Source of the DNA: Chelydra serpentina | Lineage: Eukaryota; Chordata; Testudines; Chelydridae | Length of the DNA stretch: 64,000 nucleotides | NCBI GenBank assembly: GCA_037349315.1 | Contig: JBAIAC010000026.1 | Span: 22,473,501-22,537,500, forward strand | Direction: 5' to 3' | Part shown: piece after piece, positions 47,301 through 59,900 of the stretch | Layout: every line of letters starts with the position of its first letter | How positions within the stretch are numbered: the first letter of the stretch is position 1 | The notes under the pieces: generated by a model | Databases searched by the model: none | Told to the model about the DNA's origin: nothing | Seen by the model: the letters and a program-made list of their open reading frames with translations, nothing else | Translations under genes and position numbers: made by a program

Positions 47301-47649
47301 ACTCAAATTCCAAAGGAGTCCAGTTTCAGTTAAAGTTTTGTTTTTTTACAAATGATTCCCCAATATCTCCCACACTACTTCTGATTCTGATCAAACACTA
47401 CATGTATGTTCAGACTCTAAACAATTAGCTTTCAAAGTTACAGTTTTGCACCGTTTGACCTCCAGTTACACCAGTGTAAATGCATAGTAACTACACTTCA
47501 TGTCGGTGGAATTAGTCTCTATTTACACAGGTGTAAAAGATTAGTATACAGTCCCTTCCCTATGTGTTTCACATTTCTGGCACATGCACAAAGATTCTTC
47601 TACATTCAGAAATAGTTTCACATTAAAACAGATTCTTCTCTTTGAAGAC
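44343..47649. other. Convergent intergenic region and probable RHPN2 3' untranslated region
   Basis: FAAP24 and RHPN2 meet tail to tail here. There is a run of 19 G at 45464-45482 and an L2-like tail at 46540-46622. Minus-strand AATAAA hexamers (TTTATT on plus) occur at 46625-46630 and 46210-46215; either could end RHPN2. The T/A-rich 46.2-47.65 kb part is probably RHPN2 3' untranslated sequence. Confidence 0.45.
46540..46622 (+). repeat. L2-type 3' tail relic
   Basis: GTAAATTCTTTGAAGCACAG followed by AAAGCACCTAG and AATAATAC resembles the L2 tail seen intact near 40.1 kb. Old and short. Confidence 0.45.
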
Positions 47650-47904
47650 TCAGTACAATGAATTTTCAATGTTCTGCACTGTCAAGCGAGAATCAGGTTT
47701 CTTCTTAGTCTGAGAACTTCCAGCTACATCATAGGGCAGGCACAGGGTGCTTGCAGCTTTCTGCCTATTTTTGGTTCCCCAACTTAGGAAGGGCAGTTTT
47801 GAAGTGGCTTTCTTGGTCTTGTTGATTTTATCCTCTTCCATGGCTAAGCAGATCAAGGAGTATGTTTTTTGCATTCCCACAGAGTAAGTGGCACTCTTAT
47901 TATG
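47650..47904 (-). CDS. RHPN2: RHPN2 last coding exon
   Basis: 255 nt including TGA, acceptor TTCCTACAG. Encodes [20 protein letters not shown], then [20 protein letters not shown] and [11 protein letters not shown], ending ENSLY. Human has [14 protein letters not shown] and FLSWGTNKNRQKSASTLCLP. The basic Ser-rich tail is probably disordered. Confidence 0.95.
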   Translation of the reverse strand, partial: HNKSATYSVGMQKTYSLICLAMEEDKINKTKKATSKLPFLSWGTKNRQKAASTLCLPYDVAGSSQTKKKPDSRLTVQNIENSLY

Positions 47905-50900
47905 CTGTAGGAAAAGGAATGGGAAGAGGAAGCATTGGTGGTTGTTTTTTAATCATCCATGAGGGTTAGACGTACTGAAGATAAAAGTTTGCACAGTGAA
48001 TTATTTTCCAAGTCAGACTGCAGTATTCTTCTGCATTAATTACATTCTAACTGAATACAAGCCCACCTAGAGTGCTGAAAATCGAAGTATTTTACTTATG
48101 TCTGGATACAAGTGACACAAAAAGCAAATCATAATGGGAGGTGTCCTCTGGTGAATCTTTCTGAAAAGATTGTCTGAAACGTGTTAAAATATAATTCTAG
48201 ATCCCAATAAGAGTTGTCAAGGGAAATGGAATAATTCTGCAAGTAAATTGGCTTTGCAAAGAGATCTCATATCCGCTTTTCTTGGGCCTCAGGTGCACAA
48301 GAGTGCTTGCTACTACAGCCTGTAGGGTTTGCCTAGTTGTAGCCCCAGTGAGCATTCACCAGGCTGGCCCCTAGCTCTTCTCCCCAATGCTACAGGGGAA
48401 GCTGCCATGGGCCACTCCTGTAAGATGCTGATATGGTAGAATCCCCTATATGGCTTATCCACAGCCACATCCTGCAGTGATTCCATTGTATTCCAGCCTT
48501 CTGTGTTGGCAAAAGGCTGGAGAGGGGAGGTGCAAGGTTGTTCTTGGCTATTACTTATACTAAGGTTGACTTATATTCACAAAAGAGAGGCTTAAACCTG
48601 GGGAAATGATCAATTAACAAAGTCAAAATACAGGCTGGTAATAGCATGTGCCTAAAGCTTGCTGGGGAATGCTGGAAAGTATGCAGCATTAGGCTTAGCT
48701 GAACTACAGGTTCTTTGTTTTGTTCACACTGCAAAAATTTTCTCGAGTTATTTAGAGTTTAACATTTCCCTGGGTCTAAAATTTCTATAGCAACTAAGTA
48801 ACTGGATTTATATATTTTTGATTGGCAGGGTTAAAATAGTCCCTTAACCCCTGAATATCTAAGACATAAGTCAAGGATGCTGATTCCATCTGTTCATGAA
48901 AATAGTGGATTAAGCACATAGGTAAGAGTTGAAAGACTTGGGTTGTCTTCTCTACCACTGACTGTGTGTGTGCTTCTCAATGTGGAGAAAAAACAAGTTT
49001 TTTTCTGACTAGTGCTACCAAATGTGGAAATGGGGTGGGTGGGTGTTTTGCCACTCGGTAGGTAGTGCACCCTGTCTACACTACCACTTCCACCAGTGGA
49101 GCTGCATGGGCAGAGAAAAATGTATACAAATATTCCCAGTGGAAAACATCATATGTAACCAGGGCAAGTCCATTCCCTTCTTTCTGTTTGAGAGTTGTTC
49201 CATTTGTCAAGTGAAAATGATCTCACCCTTTTAAAATCACTCTGAGATGTATATGTGAAAATGCATGGTGGAAAGTGGTGATATTACAGTATTTAACTTG
49301 TTTGTTCGATTTTGTATACACCAGAAACTAAGGTGTAGGGTTTTTTTAGTTTGATTGTTTAATGGTTTTGAGTTTGCAGCCAGACAGTCTGAACGATAGC
49401 ATTGAGAGATGCGATTACTTTGATTGCAAGCTCTTTGGGACATAATTTGTCTTCTCATTAGAGGCACGTGCAGTAATTAGCACAGTGGGGGTCTCAATCC
49501 TGTATTGGAGGTTTGTGTTACAATACAAACACAGTGTAAACTTCCCCCATTCAACTTAAAGGTTCAGGGAGAGGGAAAACTTGAAGACACAAACACAAGG
49601 CTCTCTCTGCACTGAAAATATTATCTAATTTTGTTTGTTGCCAGTGCTAGTAATGGTACAGCAGCAGTGTAGACCACCTATTGTTATACAATACACTGAC
49701 AAAAATGCCAGCAGCCATTTTAGACCGTCTGCCTTTATTACCATTTGTGGAGATGCATGGGAGGTAGGCATGATATTTGGGGGGGAGGGGGGTGTCTAAA
49801 GTACAACCCCCTTACTTTCCACTCTTGCCTATGCTAGGAAACAGAAATGTTAATGAAAATGGTTTTAAGCAAGAGTTTTCCCCAAAGGGTTAAGTGCTAG
49901 AACCAAATCTCAGCCATGGTTTCTGAGCAGTAGTAAACTGTTTCCCACAGTGAGACTTCTGCTCTTGCTCCCTCTGCAGGAGCATTCAGATATGTTTACT
50001 GCCTAGTGGTGTCAGTTGGCGTGCATGTATGTTCTCTCCATATGCCGTCCCATCCCTGTGCAGATAGCTGGTTCAACAGACCTCAGTAGCACTACCCAGA
50101 AAGAACACAGACTTGGTCTGATGGTGAAGGCACTCAGCCAGGTTTGTCACTGAGGAAGCACGGTCCTAGTGCCCTGGCTCCATGATTACAGGTGCACTAA
50201 CACATGTATGCTCGTGACAATGGACTGGCTCAGTCAGCAGCAGAAGTTACTGCTTGCCCCTATACTGGACAAAGGTGCCCCTCCTATGACTTTTCCTTTC
50301 ATCCACTGATAAAACAAGTTATGTATTACACATTTCTAATGTCGTAGGTTACCAACCCTATGGCTTGTACCTGTTGGTTTGAACAAAGCTTCCTCATCTT
50401 TTATCCTGTCCTACCATCCTTGTCTTACTCAGGGTTGGTGTGTTCCTATACCATCTCCTATGATTGTGTTTATATTATACCTCTACTTTGGGGTGTACCT
50501 GTACTAGCCTTCTGGAATGTGTTTACATGAGTACCTAATACTTCTTAGGAGTGCCTATGTTTTAGCAATGCTCACCATGCATTTGCTAAGTTCACGTACC
50601 AGACAGTGAACTTGTAAGCAAGCGTCTGCTTTGTCAGGGCCTGACATTTGGTCATAGCATGGCTTTTGCTGACTCACATCTTGCACCAGGTCCCAGGTGT
50701 TCTCTCAAGCACAGCAGGCACTTCATGGAATTAGGGCTCTTGAGGAAGGCATGATGCCATGGAGTGGGAAACAGGGAAGGGGTCCATGAGCCTAGCTGGA
50801 TGTCCAACAGCTACAGGATTCCTTGCAGAATTCAAGACCCCTCCTCCCCCCTTGAGTTTCAGGGCAGAGCCCCATACCAATTTTGGGTCAAGCAGGGAGC

Positions 50901-53900
50901 TACAGAAGACAATCTGGGTGGTCAATTTGGAAAGAAAACTGATGTAACTCTTGGAATTACCAGTCTAATTAGTCTTTGTGGAATTTCACTGCTAAAGCTG
51001 GCAAGATGGCCTTACATATATAGGAATCACCTAGAGCCTTCATTAAGCAAAGCATTTACACATAGGCTTAACTGTAAACATGTGAGTAGACCCATTTATC
51101 GAAATGGAATCCTTTAAACACATGCTTAAGTGCTTTACTGGATTGAGGCCTAGATTCACCAGCAATCCACAACATCTGGCTATATCAAATTAGATAGCAT
51201 TCACTGCCCAAAATGAGGCAGTTTTTTCAATGTACTGAGTGTTCTTCAGGTTTAGAAAAGTAGCTGTCCCATTACTTACCAGAGAAGCCATCATATCCTG
51301 ACAGCTAATAACCTTAATCTCAATGTCGTTCTCTCCCATGCTTTTGAACTTTTCCAAGACGTCATTCACTCCCAGCCATTTGGAATCCAGGCCATTAATT
51401 GAAACAATATAGTCTCCTTCTTTCAGACCCTTTAACTGTAAAATAATTTTGTGCAAATTAGCATCAGCTGGAGTTGTTGAAATGTTTCTTTCTCCAAAGG
51501 TATTTTTCTTCCCTTCCAGGCTTCACACAAAACTCATCAATCAGAAAGCACAGGACAAAACACCCAAGCACCATTTTAATGCACATAAAATTACCCTTTT
51601 TTTGTGAACTGCCATGTATTAATTTGATTAGAATATAATTATTAAATTTTCCTGTCTCCTGTTTGTTCTTTGCTTTTTTATTTTTTTCAAAAAATCTTAA
51701 ATTTTTAAACTGTTGTTTAGTTTGGAATTCCCATCATTTTTCTATTAGATGTTTTATCCTTCTGTAATATTTTTCCTTTTCATTTCTCACACTCTTCTAC
51801 TTTTTTTTTATTTGTACTTTAATATAAACTTTAGACTTATGCTTCTGCCTTTCACTGTGCTTTAGTTATACCTTCTCTTTTCTCTTGTGCATGTTCTCTA
51901 TTCTCTTTGGATCCAGCCCGCGGGATTGTCACCCCTGTGGCGCCGCGGGCCCTCCACTGCTCCCGGATGTGGCCGGCACCACATCCCTGCAGCCCCTGGA
52001 GATGCGGGGAGGGAGGCAGAGGGCTCAGCGCGCTGCCCTCGCCTGCAGGCACAACCCCCCGCAGCTCCCAGGCAACAGGAAACCACGGCCAATGGGAGCT
52101 TCAGGGGAGGTACCTGCAGGCGAGGACAGCTCGCAGAGCCCTCTGCCCTCCCCCGGGGGCAGCAGGGACATGGTGCTGGCCACTTCCGGGAGTGGCGCAG
52201 GGCCAGGGCAGGCAGGGAACCTGCCTTAGCCTCGCTGCGCACCACTGCCACCACTGCTCCAGGTAAGCAGCACCAGGCTAGAGCCCACACCCCGAACCTC
52301 TCCTGCACCTTGCACCCCAACCCCCTGCCCTGAGCCCCCTGCCACACCCCTGCACCACTACTGCACCCCAACCCCATGCCCTGAGCCCCTTCCTGCACAC
52401 TGCACCCCCTCCCACACCCCAATCCCCTGCCCCAGCCCTATATTCACGGCCCTGCATGCAATTTCCCTATGCACGTGTGGCTCTTAGACCAAAAAGGTTG
52501 CCCACCCCTGCATTAGAGTCAGGTAACGTTAAAGTTAACACTGCACTGTTACAGCGTCTGCAATTTGAGCAGGTTATGTAGTATGGCATTGCATTTAACA
52601 GCTTAATTAAAATCCAGAAACACTCCACATGCCAATGCAAGTGAGCTGCATTTCCTGACTTCAGGTGTTCAAATTATTACTTTATCACTGCATTTATCTT
52701 GTCTTTTTTGCATTTAAAACGGATAATGTCTAATGTTGGTGTGTTAGTAGTATTACATTGATATGACTGGTACAGAGAATATTTTATTTGCACAAATCTG
52801 AGTGCCTTACTGTTGCATATGACTTCGCTAGATTGAGAAATCACAGCAAACTTGGAAGAACCTAGAGAGAAAAGTATTAAAACTCCAATCTCTACTTACT
52901 GCTGCAGAACAACCTGGATCGAGACAGTGAACTTGCACGGGTGGGCCCCCTTTAAGAGTGAATCCCAATTCCCCTTCTTGACAATGGAAATGAATAGTGC
53001 GTGGGGCTGTCCATCTCTGCTTGGCTGAAAACACAGGCAATGGGCCCTGTAGGATGCAGAGTGGCAGAATGTAGTCATTAACAGTAAAATGCAAAATGGC
53101 TCACAAGCAAGTATTAGGCATTATAGTGTGCTACCTACCAGCCTCTCAAAGAAGTCTTTCACTTTCACCTTGGAGAACTGAGGAACAACCATGTCTACTT
53201 TATGCTCTGTTTTTGCTAAAACAAAAGTGAAAAAACAAAACTAGTTTTCAAGTTCCAGATTGACAGCCAGAGACTGAAAGCTTCTATTGGCAGGATGGGC
53301 AGAGGACGCGTCACATGCTACCCCTTTTTACACTTAAGCTATTAGTTTCTCTTACACCACTACTAGACTGTAGGACAAGTAAGCTTGTCAGAATTCAACT
53401 TTTATTTTTTTTTATAATTTTAACAAATACCAATTTTTTATTTTAAGGGCTTTTTTAAAAATCAATTTAAATGTTCACAGCTGTGGGAAACAGAGGGCCG
53501 GACAAATTGTTTAATGACAGACACAGATTCAAAACATTAAAACTTTAACTATTAAAACCCAAATTGTCAACATCTCATATCAAAATATACAAAGTAAATA
53601 TCCTTCAATTCCTATAAGTTCTCAATCAGTATTTTTCTTACTTTGCCCATTTGTAAATTTTGATTATTGTTGATGGAAATGTGTGTGCATGTGTACAGAA
53701 AAAATGACATTTATCAACATATGCCAATTAAAAACCTAATCCTTTCAAGCCTCCGGATAAATCAACAGCTGGAGACAGACATCATTATCTTAGCAAGATG
53801 AAATGACAGGTTCCACAAGGCTGCTTCAGAGTATATACTAAAAATCCAAGTAGAGCTCAACAAACAAACGAAAGAACCCAGACTGTTTATGCTTTTTAAA

Positions 53901-56900
53901 GGGGTAAATGGTCTGGACTGATGCAGGAGGAAGCAGTAGTATTCAAGTTCACAGTCAACTAACTTCTCTTTCCTATATGCACTCCTATACTACAGATCTT
54001 ATGCCAATAACTGTGGGAAGAGATGAAAAATATAAAGCAAAGTAAATCACATTTTATAGCCAGAGAGATTTTAACAAATACAAGGTGCTTTCTTCACCCA
54101 CCATAGCCCACTATATCTGGAAGATCCATTCACTAAAGACTGACACACTTTCAGGAGGCCTTCTTACAATCATCCCCTAAATATGAAGGTGCAGAAGAGG
54201 CTTCCTGAAATCTGATCTCTGGCAGCCAGCCTATATGGTATGAATGTGCTTAGAGGCCCCAAAGTAGCAAAACTGCACAATTCTTTCACTGTTACTTAGG
54301 GTACGTCTATACTACCCGCCAAATCGGCGGGTAGTAATCAATCTATTGGGGATCGATTTATCGTGTCTCATCTAGACGCGATAAATCGATCCCAGAAGCA
54401 CTCCCTGTCGACTCCGGAACTCCAGCACGGCGAGAGGCGGAAGCCGAGTCGACGGGGGAGCGAGCCTGCGCCGCATGGACCCGATGTAAGTAAAATTACT
54501 TCGATCTAGGAAACGTTGACTTCAGCTACGCTATTCTCGTAGCTGAAGTTGCGTATCCTAGATCGATCCCCCACCCCCCGTGTAGACCAGCCCTTAGGGA
54601 CTAATCAACAGACTCCAAGTTCACTGCACAAAACGTGCTTCTCCATGCACTTTGGCCACAAATTTTTTGGTGTGTAACTTGAGACACCTTTAAAGGGGGC
54701 TGGTTTTTCAGAAGTGGGTCCTCACCACTTTCTGAAAACTAGGCCCCTTTTAACATGCCTTAACTTGGACACCCAAAATCACTAGTCCCTTTAGAAAACC
54801 TTGATTTTCAGTGGGGGACACTGTTCCCTCTAAGCTGTGCGCGTGTGCACACGCACACAGATCCTAAACCCCGCGCACAAAAAATGAAATTCTACATCGG
54901 AGCCAGGCCGAAATACCCTTTACGGGCAACTTTTGACATTGTTCGCCTGCCATCTATCAACACAGCCAGATTCTACTAGCTAGGAAGGGGGGGGGGGGGA
55001 GGAAAGAAGGGCAATGAATCGTACCCCTCCCCGCCAGCATTTTCAACGTGAAATGTTGATCATGTCGGGATGGTCAGGACCCACACTTCTCCTTGTATAA
55101 GTATTTTCCTCACTTGGGTGCATTTGCCTCATGGTGCACAAATTTGCACTGAAATTTTTTTTTGCGCACACGGCCTGTCAAAAATTAGAGGGAACATTGG
55201 TTGGGGATACTTACGAAGGACAGTGGATGCTTCCATTAAACTCAGGAAGTCATCTTCCTGCTCATGCTGAGTATACTTGATAAGTGAACGCTTGTGAGCA
55301 ACTGACAGGATCTCCTGAAGAATGTCAATATTCCGAAGCTGTTTGCACAAACCACAGACCCTCAGTGCTTCTTCATGATAAACAATGGCTTTGCGTAAAT
55401 GTGCTTTCCCTAAAGAAAGTAGAAACTATTAGCAATCGTTTGCCTTTCATTTATTTTAATTGTAATGTAAACAATACATAAGGCTAAGATGATTTTTCTA
55501 ACAATCTTCACCAAACAAGCACCAAGGAAGGCAAGGCTGAAAGCCCAATCCTGTGATTCTTGATCAACTAAGTGATTCTCATGTGAGTGGGTCCCACTGA
55601 TTTTTTGGGAGCAGCAGCATGAGTAAAGATTATTTATTCACTTAAGTGTTGCAGAATCAAACCCTTGGTTTAAGATTTAACTTGATTACATCAGTGTTTT
55701 TAGTGCCTATGTATTCCTGATATAGAGACATTTTCAAAAGTAAGTCAGCTTCATGTATAATTCTAAGTCACTGTAACACAAGAAGTTGGACTAGATTCTG
55801 CCACATTTCAATTGATTTTAATGAGCTACATGGTGTAACAGAACCCAATTCATCCCATTATTGCCACAGCTTGAATTTTGAGAAACAGACATGTTTTTCT
55901 CTCTGTAGCGGGGTGGCTACCTCACTCCTGCCCTGAGGGAATTAAAACCGCCCTGGGAGAGGGCTGTGGTTGGGCTGATTGGCGAAGTAGCCACAGCTGG
56001 GGCCAGTTGGCCTGGAGCAGACAATCTCTCTCTCAATGCAGAGAGGGAAGGACCTGGCTGCAGCAGGTACCTGGAGTGGAGCAGGGCTGGGGGAAGGCCA
56101 GAGGAGCTGGGGAGCTCCCAGCCTGAGAAACCCCCAGACTGCAAGGCCTAGACTAAGGCCTAAAGAGGTACTGGGGTTGCAGGGGGCAACCCACGGGTAG
56201 GCAGAGGCAGCAGGTCCAACCCGCCCCCTTGCCTGTGATGATTGGCTAATACAGACTGCAGTCTGCCCCAGTGAACGGGGGCTTGAGGATGACTGGCAGT
56301 AGCCCATAGGCTGAGGCAAGGTGGGGATAGTGGGTGGGGGTCCCCCTGGTAGGGAAAACCCAGACTAAGGGGGGTACTGCCAGGGGGGCAGCACTCCAGA
56401 CAGAAGGGCACCGGGGTCGGGGAGGGACACGGGGGGGCCCGGCGGCAAGCAGGACACCGACTGGCAGAGGGCGCTCCAGCAGCTGGTGAGCTGATTCCCA
56501 AAGAGACCAGCAGGAGGCACCGCCGAGGTGAGTCATCGCCCGTTTACACTCTCCAAAACATAATTTTCCTCTCAACTGACACACTTAATAATAGGAACAC
56601 ACCAGTTATAGTCATGTAATAAAATTGGTTACATGAGCTTTGCTTGATGCAGCTATAGCATATATATACTGCTAACTATAGCTATTTGTATCAGATAGTA
56701 TTTCTTTGTATTGTAATTTAGAACAGTTATACACTCGCTGAATGAAGTCTGCAATTACCTAATCGTTTTCGCTGAACTGTATCCCTTAAAATGGTTAGGG
56801 ACGTCAATCCTTCTGGCATGTAGTCATGCAGTTGGGACCAGGCCTTTTCCTGTTTGTCTTCATCATCGCTGGGATGCACTATATCAACATACATAAAACG

Positions 56901-59900
56901 TTAGCTATTTTAATGTGTCTCTATGCCAGGTACCTTCAGGCAGGTGGAGCGCAGATGGAGGGGTGGGGGGACAGTAAATAGTAACATTTTGGAAACATTC
57001 TTCTAAATATGTGATTTCACTCCAGATTATTATTTTGACCTTTTTTAAAAAAAAATCAAGAACTAATTTTACTAAATGCTGCCTGAACTCTAATTTTCTA
57101 TTCATGAGAACTGATTAACTTAGTGATAATATTACTTAGCTCATATATAACACTTTTCAAGTCTCTTTGTAAGTATTAGCTAATAAATGTTCTCAATACT
57201 CCTGTAAAGAAGGGCAGAATATTTCCATATTCCAGATGGGAAAATGACAGGATAACTCAAGGCCATAAAGGAATTCCATGGAAAGAATCCATATTAGATC
57301 TCTGGAGTTAGGCATATCTCCATCTCATAGAACTGGAAGGACCTTGAAAGGTCATCAAGTCCAGTCCCCTGCCTTCACTAGCAGGACCAAGTACTGTCCC
57401 CTGACAGATTTTTGCCCCAGATCCCTAAATGGCCCCCTCAAGGATTGAATTCACAACCCTGGGTTTAGCAGGCCAATGCTCAAACCACTGAGCTATCCCT
57501 GCCCCTCTAGCTCCTAGCTCCCGGTCTTGGCCTCAGTACAAACCTTTCTTAATAGCAATTGTTTATATGGATATATCAATAAAGCCAAAGGATTCTTACA
57601 CTGGTGGTCACTCAGTAGAGTAGCAACGAAGTAATGTGCCAGAGCTTTGTAATGGTCTGATTTTATCTTTGCCATATTTGACCAGGAATAAGGGATGTTC
57701 GCCTTGACTGGTGCCTGATTCATTGCAGTGTTAACAAGCGTGTAAACCTCTCCAACCTAAAGTAAAACACAAATCTAGGTATAAGAAGTTACCTTTAAAA
57801 CAAGGAGCTCTGTTATTAGCAAGAGGGGATATGATAACCATCTACAAATATTTGAAGGCTTATTTACACCGAGGAGAACAAGTGGAAATTTTACACTGAT
57901 ACAAGGATTAGGAGGGATGAAATTAAAAGGAAAATTGAAGCTTTATCTCTGGAGATATTTAAAACTAGACTGAACACAACTCTATCCTATATAATATATT
58001 TTACAATCCAATATGACATTGGACTAAATCACTTATGTGGTCTTTTCCATCTCTAACTTCTGTGATGTCACAATATGAAATATAATATAAATATCCACAT
58101 AGTTCTATAATTTGCAAGCAAATCTTGGCTTGTTAATGCAACTGAAAGGAGGGTAAAGCAGATCAGTGTTTTAATAAACACATGTGTCAGCTCAGGAAAG
58201 CTGGATTCGAAGTTGACATTAGGTTATACATGAAGTGAGTTTGGTCCGCGGAGGCTCTTTAAGGTTGGCAGGACAAGTTTTGCCCATCCTACTTACAGTT
58301 GGGTACTGTATGACCTTTATCTGATTCTACAAATTGGTTGAGTGAACCTTCCTGTCTCAGTTTGTTACCTATGTTCAGATGCAACCACCCTCCATTGAAT
58401 ATGGTGGGTTATCTTCCATGTCAGAGCTTACATTCTTATTTGTGGGTAAACCTGTGAAAGTTTTGCAACCCCATCACTACCAAACAATAACTCTTACCCA
58501 CCATGCGCCAGTACAATACACAGAACTCTGGAAGAGATCAGTGAAACTTTTGGCGGGGGCAGGAGGATGGTTCGTGGTGGGCAGGATATATAGCCAACCC
58601 CAGTCTCCAGCTGCAGAAGTAAAGCCAGATCAGCATTTGGCAGCAGTTAATGGGAGAGGGGCATAAGTGGTGTCACATAAGCAACTAACACCTCCTTCAC
58701 ATGTTGATCTGGGGGCAGGAGCTGGTCATCTACTTTATGGAATCAAATGCTATTGTCATAACTACTCATACATTTTTGTCAGAAATAATCCTATTACTTC
58801 TCAGTGAGAATTACAAGGAGTTGTGTACTTTAATTTGCTAAGATGAACCACACAGAACTTCAGTAAATTATTCACTGTCCAGTTGCTGTTCTGGTATTTG
58901 TTTCCATTATATACATTTTTTTTAATAGAACAGCTCTTATTATGTGACAAGATTACCTGCAGTAGCAGGGGACTGGATTCAATGATCCAGGAGGTCCTAT
59001 GTTCTATTTTAGTGGCACTGTTGAGGATGTGTCCGTATTTCCAGCATACCTCGCTGTACTTATGCTAGAACATACAACCTTGCGAACAGATTACATTTTA
59101 GGTTCTCATACTGTGCCAACAACTTGACGTGAGTCCCTGTAACTTCATAGTTTCAGTTTGTATAAAAAACATTAACAGTATTTAGCATTCTGCACTCAAT
59201 ACTTTAAACCAAAGTCAAAAAAATGCTTTAAAGGTTTAATAAACAGGCACTATGGTAGAGTTTTAAGCTAGTGATTTGGTACTGGAAACAAACTTGATGT
59301 GGGTTTAAAAACACTAAGTTTCATGGCTTACCTTAGCAACTTCCTGAGCCATCTTTACTAGTGTGAAAAATTCATTTCGTATTCCAGGGAGACTGATCTG
59401 CTCAAAGACACACTCTTGAGCTTGAGCAAGCATCATTTTGACCAGTACACTCAGCATGGCCGGGCTCATGTCATAACTTGGTGTGTGAGTAAATGTTTCC
59501 TTTAGGTAGTTTAAAATACCTAAATTTCAAAAAAGTTTTTCTAATTATTACCACAGAAAAGGACTTTTACAGGTGATCACAATTCACAAATTATCAAGTA
59601 CAAATGAAAAGTAGCAAATAAGACAATTGAGAAACTTGAAAATATATTTTCTAGCAATTACTCAGACAAATTAAATTATTCAAAATTGATTCTTATTAAG
59701 TGTGAAGAGTTAAAATGACCCACTGTCATATAGATTACTGTTCTGTATTACCATCTAAGACAGCTGTGCTCAGTTCTCAGTCCTAGGTTATCATTCACAG
59801 GGGCTACAGAAGCTGTCCTGTGGGGCAGGACAAGGGGAGCAATGCCTTAAGATTCACTTATAAGAACTCCTCTGACTGATTTTCAAATACTCCTTTACTG

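Noticed and set aside
51885..52422. Several overlapping frames of 114-174 codons on both strands
   Set aside because: They sit in a GC-rich hAT-like repeat and mirror each other through low stop-codon density.
57316..57506. tRNA gene suggested by clear A and B boxes
   Set aside because: The promoter boxes are followed by a SINE body and CR1-like tail, and the same unit recurs at 35500; it is a SINE head.
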